A DNA stretch of 64,000 nucleotides from Doris montereyensis (GCA_037039925.1 JAXRKP010000459.1:187501-251500); one strand, 5' to 3'; shown: positions 1 to 12,939, counted from the stretch's first letter. Notes: a model not told the origin generated them from the letters alone. Program-made: numbers and translations.

Positions 1-1600
1 TCAGAGAGAACTCTGCCAACATGTCTGGCTCCCAGATTCCCGAACTCTTGATGGCCCCCGACATGGCTTTATCGTGGTCGACGTCATGGACGCAAAGAGT
101 TCCTCGTTTGATTGGAAATACGAAAGGAATACAATCCAAATCGACGGGTAGCGGCTTGGCGATGTTCTCAATGTGTAGAGGAGATTCCGGTTCCAGTTTT
201 TCCCCTTCCAGTGTCTCAATTTGTTCAACATTTTGTATCTCAGGATTCGCATCATCTTCGTCTGCAGCTTGAATATGATCAATGGCATGGCCATGTGGTA
301 ACCCATGCTGTGAATTTTCTTCTCTGTCCATTGCTTCGTTGTTTGGTGCTAATGGGTGTATGTCGTTATTTGCCGCATGTTCTATTTGAAGCAAGTCTTC
401 TCTACCACTAGGATGGTTGCGGTCAGATGGATTCATTTCTTCTTTGTTTAAAATCTGGCCGTTTGGTGCTAATAGATGTATGTCGTTGTTAGCCGCGTGT
501 TCTCTTTGTAGTAAATCTTCTCTCATGCCTTGCTGGTTACGCGCAAATGGATTCACGCCGTGATTGTCTGGCATTTGGTGTGGCAATAAATGGTTATCTG
601 CCCTTTCTTGGTTTGAGGGAATCATGTTATTATTCAATGGCACATTTTGAAGATTATTGTGTGGCTCGGGTAGTCTCCAGCCTTTCTTCTGGGGCACCTC
701 GTTTGGAATGGCGTCCTTATTCGCACTTTTTGGTAAGTGAAATGGATTCCTGCCATTGTTGCCTATGGGTCGAAGGATAACAGGGTTGGGTCCATGTCTG
801 TCTCCCCTTGAAAGGTGACCGATTCTGATTTCTCGGAGGGAGATTGCCGTTCACATTTCCATCTATTCTAAGCCTTTGTCCAAATTGATTTGGTATTGGA
901 TTATTAACATGGCCCGCTGGAGCGAAGCGTTCATTCATTGCCGGTTGAAGCAGATGATTTCTGTTGGCGTCCAAAAAATCCCTTCCCCTGAGATGGAAAT
1001 CCTGAGGTCGTTTTCTTACGTCTGCAAATCTGTCGTAGTGTCTGTTTTCCAAGTTATCCTGACCAGGTAAATGGTTGATCCTATCATATTTGTCTTTAAG
1101 ACGAAACGCACCTAAATTATCAATTGGCTTCGCAGGAACAGGAGGAATTTCACCAGCATTGATAACCTTCCTTGGCATTTCCAGCTGTACCTTTGGTATT
1201 GGCGTTGCTATTGCTATTTTCCTTCAGCAGCAGCTGGCAAGCCAAGTCTTTTTCTCAATTCTCGGATTCTCTCTTCAGGGGATTTATCGTGATCAGGTTG
1301 AATGCCGTTGGGGAACAATTTAAATCCCACTAGTTGGCCCTTGTCGTTTCTGAGTTTAACATCTTCGGGGTTAAAATTGTAGTAGGGGATGAACTAATTC
1401 TTTTTCTTGAGCCTCGCCTATCTCAGGCATTTCTTCCTGATGATCTTCCTTTACGACGATGTCATTCGGTCTGACGTCCGCCTCCTCCTCATCATCATGC
1501 CCATCCGGCCACTGTCTGTGTTGCTCTTGTTCGTCTTCCTTCTCCCTTTGATCATGTCTCATAAAGTCAGAATCAGATGCTACGACTTTGTTGTTTGTAT
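1..1600 (-). CDS. FkbM-like methyltransferase gene, large stem exon, partial, three frame breaks
   Basis: One long open exon begins after an AG acceptor at 1601 and runs off the left edge. It encodes an acidic, Asn/Pro/Gln-rich stem. A 40-residue unit occurs twice in tandem at about 310-540 (REDLLQxEHAANNDIHxLAPN). The last visible residues read CVHDVDHDKAMSGAIKSSG then IWEPDMLAEF. This resembles the start of the FkbM methyltransferase domain of animal proteins (Cxxx-D-xxD-K-xxSG then WEP), just before the SAM-binding glycine motif, which would lie outside the window. The frame is broken at 1385-1388 (one extra C in the coding strand), 1217-1220 (one missing A) and 804-807 (one extra G). Removing each break restores a continuous frame, so draft-assembly error or recent decay are both possible. 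The methyltransferase call rests on about 30 residues. Function in glycan O-methylation is a guess from family and topology. Confidence 0.55.
310..540 (-). repeat. two-copy 120-bp coding tandem repeat in the stem
   Basis: Two adjacent copies of a 120-bp unit share REDLLQ, EHAANNDIH and LAPN in the same frame. A third, weaker copy may precede them, judging by a shared NPFA/NPFH motif. The unit length is a codon multiple, so copy number can vary without shifting the frame. Confidence 0.8.
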
Positions 1601-2023
1601 CTGTCGAAAGATATTTGCAGAGTAATTTAAGGGAAATCGTTTAAATCGTTGGTTAATATGTGTTTTATTTTGCAAACAATAATTGGATACATTAAAAAAT
1701 AATAGGATCTGCATAATTGTTAGAATGAAAAAAACTAAAAACATATCCCACCCAAAAAAACAAAAAACAAACCAAAGAAGCATCAAGAAGATCAGCAACA
1801 CATCTAATGAGCATGCTTGGCATCAAATTTTAGTCGCCGACAATACTGAGAAAAATTAAAGGATTAGCTTCTTACATTTAGTATTCGTCGTCTTTAAGTC
1901 AATGTCATTTTATTGTGTACATGGAACAAACAAAATACAATGAATATGTTCGTGTACAGAAATCAAATGGATCAAAGGGTGCTTTTTGAGCACTGACAAT
2001 CTTCAAATCCTATGAGTGAGTGA

Positions 2024-2300
<277 letters not shown>

Positions 2301-2654
2301 AATTAGAATTCTCTATTACAATTTTTAATCCCAACTTTTGAAAAGCAGATACACGAATGGATTGTGTAGGTACGGTACACGACTCGCAAGTAAAATGTTC
2401 AATGTTTCAATTTAGAGATGATATGCAGATATATATCTTTCTTCAATGGGGGAGGTGGGGGGGGGCTAGCCCCTGGTCAAGTACCATCTGGGTTTAACAA
2501 TGAATTCAATCTGAAACAGACGCGAGTTTGGTATTCTAAGACTCATTGGCTGTTACTGTTGTAAATGTTCGAGAAAATATTATTCGTTAGAGGCCTCTAG
2601 AAAATGTTCAACATGTTTGTTGAGAGGCCACCATCTTTTGCTTCTAGACCACCG

Positions 2655-4470
2655 GGTCACCTGACCGGGGGACAGAATGGGAGTTTTGTAAGACAGAATG
2701 GGAGCTTTGTAGACAGAACTACGAAATAGCACAGAATGGGAGTTTTGTAGACAGAATGGGAGCTTTGTAGACAAAACTACGAAATAGGACAGAATGGGAG
2801 TTTTGTAGAGTTTTGTAGACAGAATTGGAGTTTTGTAGACAGAATGGGAGATTTTTAGACAGAATGGGAGCTTTGCAGACAGAATGGGAGTTTTGTAGAC
2901 AGAACTATGAAATAGGACAGAATGGGAGTTTTGTAGACAGAATTGGAGTTTTGTAGACAGAATGGGAGATTTTTAGACAGAATGGGAGCTTTGCAGACAG
3001 AATGGGAGTTTTGTAGACAGAACTATGAAATAGGACAGAATGGGAGTTTTGTAGACAGAACTATGAAATAGGACAGAATGGGAGTTTTGTAGACAGAACT
3101 ATGAAATAGGACAGAATGGGAGTTTTGTAGGGTTTTGTAGACAAAATGGGAGTTTTGTAGGGTTTTGTAGACAAAATGGGAGTTTTGTAGGGTTTTGTAG
3201 ACAAAATGGGAGGAGGGTTTTGTAGACAGAATGGGAGTTTTGTAGGGTTTTGTAGACAGAATGGGAGTTTTGTAGGGTTTTGTAGAGAAAATGGGAGTTT
3301 TGTAGACAGAATTGGAGTTTTGTAGACAGAATTGGAGTTTTGTAGATAGAATGGGAATTTTGTAGACAGAATTGGAGTTTTGTAGACGGAGTTTTTGTAG
3401 GGAGTTTTATAGTTTTGTAGACAGAATTGACGTTCCGTAGACAGAATGGAAGTTCTGTTGACAGAATGGGAGTTTTATAGACATAATGAAAGTTCTGTTG
3501 ACAGAATTGGAGTTTTGTAGACAGAATGGAAGTTTCATGGAGACAGAATGGAAGTGTTTTTGACAGAATGGAAGTTCTGTTGACAGAATGGGCGTTTTAT
3601 AGACAGAATGGAAGTTCTGTTGACAAAATTGGAGTTTTGTAAACAGAATGGAAGTTCTGTTGACAGAATGGGAGTTTTTAGACAGAATGGACGTGTTTTG
3701 ACAGAATGGGAGTTTTATTGACAGAATGAGAGTTTTGTAGACAGGGTGGAGGTTTGTAGACAGAATGGAAGTTTTGTAGACAAAATTGGAGTTTTGTAGA
3801 CAGAATTGGAGTTTTGTAGACAGAATTGGAGTTTTGTAGACAGTATTGGAGTTTTGTAGACAGAATGGAAGTTTTGTAGAGTTTTGTAGACATAATTGGA
3901 GTTTTGTAGATATAATGGGACAGAATGAGAGTTTTTGTAGAGTTTTGCAGACATAATTGGAGTTTTGTAGATAAAATGGGACAGAATGGGAGTTTTGTAG
4001 GGTTTTGTAGAGAGAATGGGAGTTTTTGTAGGGTTTTGTTGACAGAATTAAAGTTTTGTAGACAGAATGGGAGTTTTGTTGACAGAATTAAAGTTTTGTA
4101 GGGTTTTGTTGACAGAATTAAAGTTTTGTAGACAGAATGGGAGTTTTGTTGACAGAATTAAAGTTTTGTAGACAGAATGGGAGTTTTGTTGACAGAATTA
4201 AAGTTTTGTAGACAGAATGGGAGTTTTGTTGACAGAATTAAAGTTTTGTAGACAGAATTGGAGTTATGTTGACAGAATTAAAGTTTTGTAGACAGAATGG
4301 GAGTTTTGTTGACAGAATTAAAGTTTTGTAGACAGAATTGGAGTTTTGTAGACAGAACGATGAAATAGGACAAAATAGGAATTTTGTAGAGTTTTGTAGA
4401 CAGAGCTACGAAATAGGACAGAAGGGAGTTTTGTAGAGTTGTATAGACAGAATTATGAAAGGTTTCGTCT
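2655..4470. repeat. minisatellite, about 20-bp unit, 1.8 kb
   Basis: Dozens of variants of the unit GACAGAATGGGAGTTTTGTA occur. Higher-order blocks include the interspersed piece GAACTATGAAATAG, and an alternate form GTTGACAGAATTAAAG dominates 4030-4340. The array lies in intron 1 of the FkbM-like gene. Reverse-frame ORFs rich in CLQNS are artefacts of the array. The flank 4480-5210 is AT-rich with no recognisable gene. Confidence 0.97.
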
Positions 4471-5214
4471 GTGTAATTGAAGGAATTGCAACACTCTACC
4501 CTCACAGAAATATCGCTGGAACATCAATTTCAGGATGAAACTAAACCAAATTAATGTGAAGAGTCACGTGGCTGATTTAGGCAAAGAAAGCGTATGAAGA
4601 CCTTCACATCTGTCCCTCTTATGCTCGACCCACACTTTTGTTGATGTTGTTGTTTTTTATTTTATTTTTTGGGTTGGGTTTAATTTTGTTTGTTATTTAT
4701 TTTTAGTGGGGTTTTTTCTTGTAGGGATGGAAAGGGGGGGGTGGGGGTCGACATTATTTTGAAAGGCTAAGAACGATTACTGCAGATAAAAAAGCAAGAA
4801 AAAAAAACCCAAAACGAAAAAAACAAAGTTCCAACAAAGAAAACCAAAAACAAAAGTTAAACAAAAAATACAAACAAGAAGATTTGTTAACGACTCTATT
4901 TCGTTTTCCCTTTCATTCTTATCAATAAGAGATTCATTTGAATGGATGATTCCATAAAATATCAAAAAAGAGCATTTCCTTCCTTTTAATACTAACCTAA
5001 TTTTAGAAAACAGAAACGCAAGGTATACTTAAAGGCCACAAAACGAAATAAAACGACACAAAAAAAACTCACAAGAAAAACGAGGAAAGAGAGAGAAAAA
5101 AGTTGGATTAAGCATCTGGTCTAATTGGAAATGGATGAAAATCTCATGTTGATAGCTGGGAACATGGAGAAACAAAAATCTTCACCCCGTTAAGCTTATG
5201 AAGGAGCTTCGTTT

Positions 5215-5335
5215 GTTTAATTAAACTTTACCCTGTCCACCATGTGTGCTGAATCTCAGGGTGATTTAAGAGAAGAAAGATGAGTGATAGAGCGAAAATG
5301 AAAAGGAAAGAAATAGTACCTACCAGCAACGCTCG
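5215..5335. repeat. dispersed repeat, GATCTCAGGGTGA family
   Basis: The sequence resembles copies at 14860-14965, 27505-27625 and 37495-37625, and a reverse copy near 53470-53560. Shared parts are a block reading (G)ATCTCAGGGTGA and a purine-rich tail of the AAGATAAAAGATGAGTGA type. It is probably a SINE or LINE 3' region. Confidence 0.6.
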
Positions 5336-5394
5336 CCAACCACCCACAGGATCTTCGTTATTTTACATTCAGTAATCATACTATTTGACATTTG

Positions 5395-5760
5395 ACATGA
5401 AAGATAAAGTATTCATTCAATGTGTGCTAAACATCATGACATACGGGTGTCAGACCTGGTTACTATCAAAGAAACTAGCAAGAAAACTGCAACCCACCCA
5501 GAGAGTAAATGGAGAGAAAAACGCTACATATCAAAAAACTCCAAAATAAAATGTTTGGCTTCGAAATAAAGAAAGAACAGAGGTCTCACACGTCCTCAAC
5601 CTCTCACTCAGACAAAACTGGAAATGGACTGCAGGCCATAGAGCAAGATTTAAAGGCGACAATTGGACACAAAGATGTACAGAATGATAGCCAAGAAGTG
5701 GACACAGAAACCCAGGAAGACTACTGAGAAGATGGCATGATGACATAAACAAACAAACAA
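5395..5760 (+). mobile_element. decayed non-LTR retrotransposon, RT C-terminal region
   Basis: Pieces of a LINE ORF can be read. First comes KDKVFIQCVLNIMTYGCQTW, then after frame breaks WKWTAGHRAR, NWTQR and GRLLRRWHDDI. The order (YGxxTW, then WxWAGHxAR, then GRxxxRWxDDI) is that of RTE/BovB-type reverse transcriptase C-termini. Two adjacent stop codons and several frame changes show it is dead. It lies in intron 1 of the FkbM-like gene, antisense to it. Confidence 0.75.
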
Positions 5761-6149
5761 AAAGCGTTGGCACAACGTGGCAGACGGAAGTAGGGAACGG
5801 GACTCACGGTATTTACGGAAATCTACGTCCTGCTATGAATGAAAGCTGTCTAATCATTATCATCAACAACATCAACAACATCAGTTGACATAAAGAAATA
5901 TTTAAGTATGGCTTTGGGAGGGGGTGATAAAGGAGTCAAAGAGTTTTTGAGATGGAAAAGGGGAGACATGAATATGGTATGCATTTCAAAACTGCATACA
6001 GTAAAACAGTGGCATAACAGCAAACTCATCCTGTTCATATTAACCAGAAAGACCCAGGACTATTCTCCTTTTGGAGCATTGGATGGAAAGTAATGACATA
6101 GAATGGGAGGAACAAAGAATAGGAAGATTTTGTAATGCCCTGGTTCAGG

Positions 6150-6335
6150 TGGTTAAATCGACACCTAGTCCCATCATAGAACGGACGATAAAATGGAGGT
6201 CCCGTGTGGATATCGCAACACTTTGTGCACGTTAAAGATCCATTTGCTGTTTGTAGGGCAGCCCCGACAAAATGTAAAACCTTGCCAAAAACCCCGAGAT
6301 CACTTTTGTAGTGGGCGTGAATAAAATCGAATAAA
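6150..6335 (+). mobile_element. SINE body fragment (CACGTTAAAGATCC family)
   Basis: It contains GTGCACGTTAAAGATCCATT and ACCCCGAGATCAC in the same order as the copies at 38355-38640 (plus) and 10480-10640 (minus). The tRNA-like head is missing here. Confidence 0.65.
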
Positions 6336-6454
6336 AGAAAGCAACAATGTAACAAATCTACTCACAGTATAAGTATATAAGTATATAACATAACTATATG
6401 TAGATATTAGATATGTACAAGCAGGTTATACCCGAGTGATACCAATCACAATTA

Positions 6455-6735
6455 TTAGATCGGTTCAGTATTTGATACTGAGGTTACACAGGTAGGTATG
6501 GCCGGAGCTCTTTCAACTTTTTAAGTATAAAACCTGTTCGAAATTGCGGCTTAGTTGACTGAAAATTCCACCGAAAGACGGAGAAACAGTGGCATTCTTA
6601 ATAATTAAGCGTCACTTCTGGTACAAAGCTTCCTCAAATAAAACGATCTTTGGATCATTTACAACCTACATACAAAATATGATTACTCTTTGTGGCCTGG
6701 CAACAAAGCCTTTGGCGAACAGCGACCGACCACAT
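6455..6735 (+). repeat. dispersed repeat, copy 1 of a diverged pair
   Basis: It aligns by eye with 13470-13765. Both share CAACTTTTTAA, GCGGCTTG/A, an ATTAAGCGTC/ATTAAACGTC block, and a run encoding AYMQNMLTLNGLA (copy 2) against TYIQNMITLCGLA (copy 1). It overlaps the end of exon 1 of the FkbM-like gene on the other strand only beyond the donor. Confidence 0.6.
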
Positions 6736-6790
6736 CATAGTTATATATATAGAGAGAGGTATAAACACCAACCGGGTATGGCTTGCTGAC

Positions 6791-6941
6791 CGTCCTGCGG
6801 TACGACCATGTTCTGGACGAAGCCTTTCCAGCCGCTTCTCTCGATGCCTTTCTTGGTGCCAAGGAACACTGTGTACACAGCTATAGCCAGGGAAGTAAAC
6901 AACAAGAGGAACATCGCATTTTTGATGTATCTCCGCGACAT
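6791..6941 (-). CDS. FkbM-like membrane protein, exon 1 (signal anchor)
   Basis: Fifty codons plus one base encode a short basic N-terminus (MSRRYIKN), one hydrophobic segment at about residues 9-28 (AMFLLLFTSLAIAVYTVFLG) and a basic luminal start (TKKGIERSGW). This is the layout of a type II Golgi or ER enzyme anchor. A GT donor follows the sequence reading GGACG and leaves phase 1, matching the acceptor at 1600. An in-frame upstream ATG at 7016 would add 25 residues; I prefer the inner ATG because the anchor then starts close to the N-terminus, as is usual for type II enzymes. No promoter element was recognised upstream. The link to the downstream exon is inferred from strand, phase and product logic; no transcript is available. 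Confidence 0.6.
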
Positions 6942-7069
6942 GCTGACTTCTGCGAACTTTTTGAATCCCTCCCTTCTGAACGTGGCTGATGAAAGGGAAA
7001 TATCCTTTGTTAACATGAGTGAAATGTTTCCATTGACTTTTTTCTGGCTTGCGAAGTGACATGGAACAA

Positions 7070-7810
7070 TTCGGTTTTTATGAACACCTTATTGATTGCT
7101 TCATTTCTTATATAGAGTTAAGATTTGTAGGACTCTAATCACGACCCTAGACCTTCGCCCTGTGAGAGTAATCCGTTTCCTTTAAGTTTACTCCGAGTAG
7201 ATCGAATGTGTTTAAAATTGTCACGTAGAATATAACCAGATTTGATTGATCCGAGCTCGCTTTTCCCCCTCCCACTCACGGGATGTGAGGGCATAGCTGC
7301 TAAGGATAAAACAGAGTGTGATCACTAAAGCAGAGCATTCCATTTTGTTTTATAAAAGGGGGTATGCCCTTTTCTTCCAATAGCTGATATCCCGCTAAAG
7401 ACCTCTACTGTAAGACTTACACCTTGCTAAAAACGGAGCAAAACATAAATGGATACCTTTTTTGTATGTTTTATATCGTTTTCCCTAACTGGGTGACCTT
7501 TGATAGTTGTATAATCACGTGGTGCATATAATGAAGTTATATTATGTTAGTTACACGTGAGAAACACAATGAATGTTAAATCGTTGGGATTAGTAGCCTA
7601 ATGTTACTTTAACTATATTAAGGTTATTAATCAAAAATTATGTAATCAGTTATGATTGTTTGGATGCCATTATCTCGCTATCTTGTTTCTTGATGTGTTT
7701 GTGATTGTGTGCCCTTCCATGGGACATAAATGGAGATATATTTTCATAAAGGTTGTATCTTAAAATCATCACAAATGTTAGGCATTAACAACTACTACAA
7801 ACGTAACACT
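7070..7810. other. non-coding flank, nothing recognised
   Basis: This AT-rich stretch lies upstream of the FkbM-like gene on its strand. It has no ORF with coding character and no clear TATA or initiator context that I can support. Confidence 0.5.
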
Positions 7811-7816
7811 GAAAGT

Positions 7817-8168
7817 ATGATTTTACAGCTCGTCAATTGTGCTAGGTGTTTTGATATCAATGGTGATGATTTTACAGCTCGTCAATTGTGCTAGGTGTTT
7901 TGATATCAATGGTGATGATTTTACAGCTCGTCAATTGTGCTAGGTGTTTTGATAACAATGGTGATGATTTTACAGCTCGTCAATTGTGCTAGGTGTTTTG
8001 ATATCAATGGTGATGATTTTACAGCTCATCAATTGTGCTAGGTGTTTTGATAGCAATGGTGATGATTTTACAGCTCATCAATTGTGCTAGGTGTTTTGAT
8101 AGCAATGGTGATGATTTTACAGCTCATCAATTGTGCTAGGTGTTTTGATAGCAATGGTGATGATTTTG
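7817..8168. repeat. tandem array, 49-bp unit, about 7 copies
   Basis: The unit begins GATGATTTTACAGCTCGTCA and ends GATATCAATGGT. Copies are nearly identical and differ at GCTCGTC/GCTCATC and GATATCA/GATAGCA. The later copies share both variants, so they expanded from one variant copy. Confidence 0.97.
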
Positions 8169-8369
8169 CCACGCTGGAGTATTTTCTATTTCTGTCTTGT
8201 TTGTTATTATTATTATTCTCTGATCTCTGGATGTTTTAGAGATAACTAATCGCTGGATCCATACATTTCTTAACGGTTGTACACATTAATGGTTGAGGTT
8301 TGTACAGCAAGATTAAATTTCCGAATCTTAAATTATTTGGCAATTTCGCTGAGAAAATCCTTGTGAATG

Positions 8370-8440
<71 letters not shown>

Positions 8441-8445
8441 TAATA

Positions 8446-8500
<55 letters not shown>
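8370..8500. repeat. (AAT)n microsatellite
   Basis: About 130 bp of AAT is interrupted by two TAAATAA slips. Confidence 0.98.
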
Positions 8501-8501
<1 letters not shown>

Positions 8502-8911
8502 TGATAGATTTATACCAAGGCACTTAGAAGAATCACGGTGTTTCATCTACCCCTCAAAAGATTATTCTCACTATTGTGTGTGAATATAAGTCTTTAATTT
8601 GATTTTGTCTCATTTACACAAGAAATTATTGACGTTCATTTAAGATTCAGCGTGCGAAACACACATCACATTTTCAAACAAACAAACCCACGGTTAGAGA
8701 TCATGTTGAGGAGGCTCTGTAATGGCTCTTGGTAACTTAACTGTCCCAGCTGCCATCTGGCGTCTCGCGCCAAGATTTATAAATATGCAAGGTTTCGATC
8801 GTTTCTCCCTCAGGTCCCGTTGGTAATCGAATTTAAATGGTGATGGAAGGCCTTAATCCGGATCACGTCCAGAGAAGTAAAGAGACTTTTTATCTATTTT
8901 ATCAAAAGAAA

Positions 8912-9040
<129 letters not shown>

Positions 9041-9340
9041 GGTAGATATATAGAGCCTTCTGTGGACTCAGACTTAAGAATGGTCTTTACCTACCGTTTC
9101 AGAGTCACCGTAGTGTTGATAGACTACAAATCTGGAACGTCCCGTTTTAAACGCTCATAATTATTAAACTGTTGCAATTAGGCAGAGCTCACGTTTTGTT
9201 CGATCCTGGCAGTCACGTGTTGATGTGAGTTGTGGGCATTAAATCAAACTGTAATAAAGGCAAGCAACTCGTTTGAATGGAAGGTTGACCGAAAGACACA
9301 TGTCACATACATTTAAGAATAGGCTTGACAAGTTGAGGGG

Positions 9341-10092
9341 GAATCAAGCAATAGTCTATAACTATAAAGCCACAATCAACCCTACGCCTTAAGAAAGACA
9401 ATCAAGCAATAGTCTATAACTATAAAGCCACAATCAACCTACGCCTTGAGAAAGACAATCAAGAAGTAGTCTACAACTATAAAGCCACAATCAACCTACG
9501 CCTTGAGAAAGACAATCAAGAAATAGTCTACAACTATAAAGCCACAATCAACCTACGCCTTGAGAAAGACAATCAAGAAATAGTCTACAACTATAAAGCC
9601 ACAATCAACCTACGCCTTGAGAAAGACAATCAAGAAATAGTCTACAACTATAAAGCCACAATCAACCTACGCCTTGAGAAAGACAATCAAGAAATAGTCT
9701 ACAACTGTAAAGCCACAATCAACCTACGCCTTGAGAAAGACAATCAAGCAATAGTCTACAACTATAAAGCCACAATCAACCTACGCCTTGAGAAAGACAA
9801 TCAAGCAATAGTCTACAACTATAAAGCCACAATCAACCTACGCCTTGAGAAAGACAATCAAGCAATAGTCTACAACTATAAAGCCACAATCAGCCTACGC
9901 CTTGAGAAAGACAATCAAGCAATAGTCTACAACTATAAAGCCACAATCGACCTACGCCTTGAGAAAGACAATCAAGAAATAGTCTACAACTATAAAGCCA
10001 TAATCGACCGACGCCTTGAGAAAGACAATCAAGAAATAGTCTACAACTATAAAGCCATAATCGACCGACGCCTTGAGAAAGACAGCCAAGAA
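9341..10092. repeat. tandem array, 57-bp unit, about 13 copies
   Basis: The unit starts GACAATCAAGAAATAGTCTA and ends CTACGCCTTGAGAAA. Because 57 is a codon multiple, one reverse frame stays open and spells a 19-residue repeat; nothing suggests it is a gene. Confidence 0.97.
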
Positions 10093-10244
10093 GTTGAATG
10101 CAGCGAAGAGGATCGTAAGAACAAGTGCTAGAAATCAACGCTAAGTAAGTGATAAAGTGATAAAGTATAGAACCAAGATAGGCGGTATTGGGGGGGGGCT
10201 GATGGTTGAAGTTGAAGACCTGTGGCGTGTGCCATCCATTAGAC

Positions 10245-10425
10245 AACGGTGACTTAAGTATTTTGGGCATGATACAAAGTGGCATGGCATACCTGGGGAA
10301 AAGCATTTAGATGCTGAAAGAAAGAGATCGACAGGAAGACAAAGACAACAATGTGTGAGGTAGACAGACCTAGAAAAAAACGGTGGTTACTAGAACAACG
10401 CAGACTGGCAGGATGATACATGAGT
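10245..10425 (+). mobile_element. decayed non-LTR retrotransposon C-terminus fragment
   Basis: One frame reads KYFGHDTKWHGIPGEKHL and then ERKRSTGRQRQQCV before a stop. The pattern YFGHxxR..., G(K/E)...GKRxxGRQRxxW is typical of LINE reverse transcriptase C-termini. No other part of the element is present. Confidence 0.6.
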
Positions 10426-10479
10426 GAGAGCATTTCCTGGAAGGTTGTTTTAAAATAATCTTAATATGATTTTACCCAC

Positions 10480-10640
10480 ATCCACAAATAAGGAGGTCTC
10501 ATGGATTTTGGTAGGAATTTTTTCGGACTGTCCTGTAAACAGCCAAGGGATCTTTTACTAGCACAGTGTTGTGATATGCACACGGGAGCTCCTTTTATCG
10601 CCCATCTCTGATGGGACCAGTCGTCTATCCACCTACGTGG
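10480..10640 (-). mobile_element. SINE body fragment, reverse orientation
   Basis: The reverse complement carries the same blocks as the 38355-38640 copy: the AACACTGTG region, an AAAGATCCCTTGGCTGTTTA block and a CCTACCAAAATCCATGAGA tail. Confidence 0.65.
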
Positions 10641-11019
10641 ACCTTTATTTTTGATTTATCTACGTTCATGTACACTTCATGACGCATAATGTTGGTGGTT
10701 TAATTATCATTTTGTTTACGGTGCATCAGCCAGAAGTGTGCTTAAGGTAATAAAAAGACGTATGTGTTTTTAACTCCTAAAAAAACATCTTTTTGTAAGT
10801 TGGTATTCCGAAACAAAGCAGCAGTTCTAACAGTGGCGACTACCTACTAGCGATTGACAAGTGTTTCATTTTAGACGCCATCCTTTTACCAAGGGGAATA
10901 CGGGACGATGAAATATCTCGTCTCAGACTCTCAGGTATGGATAAGAGAATGAGTTATCATTAAAGATTAATATTAGTATGTTAATAGATTTACCGGAGAA
11001 TAGGAAGGGAGGCAAAAGA

Positions 11020-12718
11020 AATGTAACAACCAATACAACAACCAAAGCAACACCTAAAACAACAACAAAAGCAACAACTAAAACAACAACTAAAACTACA
11101 ACTAAAACAACAACTAAAACAACAACTAAAACAACAACTAAAACAACAACAAAAGCAACAACTAAAACAACAACTAAAACTACAACTAAAACAACAACTA
11201 AAACAACAACTAAAACAACAACTAAAACAACAACTAAACAACAACTAAAACAACAACTAAAACAACAACTCAAACAACAACTAAAACAACAACCAAAAAC
11301 AACAACTAAAACAACAACAAAAACAACAACTAAAACAACAACCAAAACAACTAAAACAACAACAAAACAACAACTAAACAACAACAGAACAACTAAAACA
11401 ACAACAAAAACAACTAAAACAACAATTAAAACAACAACTAAAACAACAACTAAAACAACAACTCAAACAACAACTCAAACAACAACTCAAACAACAACTA
11501 AAACAACAATTAAAACAACAACTAAAAACAACAACAAAAGCAAAACAAAACCAACAACTAAAACAACAACTAAAACAACAACTAAAACAACAACCAAAAA
11601 CAACAAACTAAAAAAACAACAACTAAAACAACAACCAAAACAACAACTAAAACAACAACTAAAACAACAACTAAAACAACAACTAAAACAACAACACAGC
11701 AACAACTAAAACAACAACCAAAACAACAACCAAAACAACAACTAAAACAACAACCAAAACAACAACTAAAACAACAACTAAAACAACAACCAAAACAAGA
11801 ACTAAAACAACAACTAAAACAACAACCAAAACAACAACTAAAACAACAACTAAAACAAAAACTAAAACAACAACTAAAAAACAACAAAACAAGAACTAAA
11901 ACAACAACTAAAACAACAACTAAAACAACAACTCAAACAACAACCACAGCAACAACTAAAACAACAACTAAAACAACAACAAAACAACAAAAACAACAAC
12001 CAAAACAACAACTAAAACAACAACTAAAACAAAACAACAACTAAAACAACAACTCAAACAACAACCAAAACAACAACTAAAACAACAACCAAAACAACAA
12101 CTAAAACAACAACTAAAACAACAACTAAAACAACAACCAAAACAACAACAAAAAACAACAACAAAAACCAAAAAACCAAAACAACAACTAAAACAACAAC
12201 CAAAACAACAACTAAAACAACAACTAAAACAACAACCAAAAACAACAACCAAAACAACAACCAAAACAACAACTAAAACAACAACCAAAACAAGAACTAA
12301 AACAAGCAACTAAAACAACAACCAAAACAACAACTAAAACAACAACCAAAACAAAACAACAACAACAAAAACAACAACTAAAACAACAACCAAAACAACA
12401 ACCAAAACAACAACCAAAACACAAAAATAAAACAACAACTAAAACAACAACCAAAAAACTAAAACAACCAAAACAACAACCAAACAACAACAACTAAAAC
12501 AACAACCAAAACAACAACCAAAACAACAACCAAAACAACAACCAAAACAACAACCAAAACAACAACCAAAACAACAACCAAAACAACAACCAAAACAACA
12601 ACAAAAAACAACAACCAAAACAACAACCAAAACAACAACCAAAACAACAAAACAACAACCAAAACAACAACCAAAACAACAACCAAAACAACAACCAAAT
12701 CAACAACCAAAACAACAA
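11020..12718. repeat. 12-bp minisatellite (ACAACTAAAACA / ACAACCAAAACA), 1.7 kb
   Basis: Roughly 140 units of a 12-bp motif. The AACTAAAAC form dominates the left part and the AACCAAAAC form the right part. Units of other lengths (AACAAAAAC, AAACAAAAC) break the phase. Plus-strand translation gives a Thr-Lys (TTTK) repeat open for 243 codons at the left end; I treat this as repeat translation. Confidence 0.97.
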
Positions 12719-12939
12719 CATTGATATTGAAATGGTAGTTAGTTTAACAATTGAATTGGCGACTGTAGTCTTTCTTCACATGAAAACATTGTAAGCCGCC
12801 TGAAATATGTAGGCTCGACAGCTTACTCTGTGGGTGGTAAACTTTTAGTGTTTAAGTTAGAGCGAATGAAATTTACATTTAGCTTCACTTCCATGATTAT
12901 TACAAGCCCTTTGATCTTCCAATCATACATAGGTGCGGT

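Noticed and set aside
717..1178. Independent 153-residue protein
   Set aside because: It is one open segment of the larger frame-broken exon. Its last 20 or so residues lie past the break at 804-807 and are out of the true frame.
7817..8168. CRISPR-like regular array
   Set aside because: Adjacent copies are direct tandem repeats with no unique spacers, and the genome is eukaryotic. The same reasoning applies to the arrays at 9341-10092, 17628-17938 and 19372-20222.
9890..10306. 138-codon reverse ORF with 19-residue repeats
   Set aside because: It comes from the 57-bp tandem array, whose period is a codon multiple. Only three to four units and no independent coding evidence.
10978..11709. 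243-codon Thr/Lys-repeat ORF resembling a mucin-like protein
   Set aside because: It is the in-phase translation of the 12-bp minisatellite. The reverse strand is equally open, the phase is lost further along, and there is no signal peptide.
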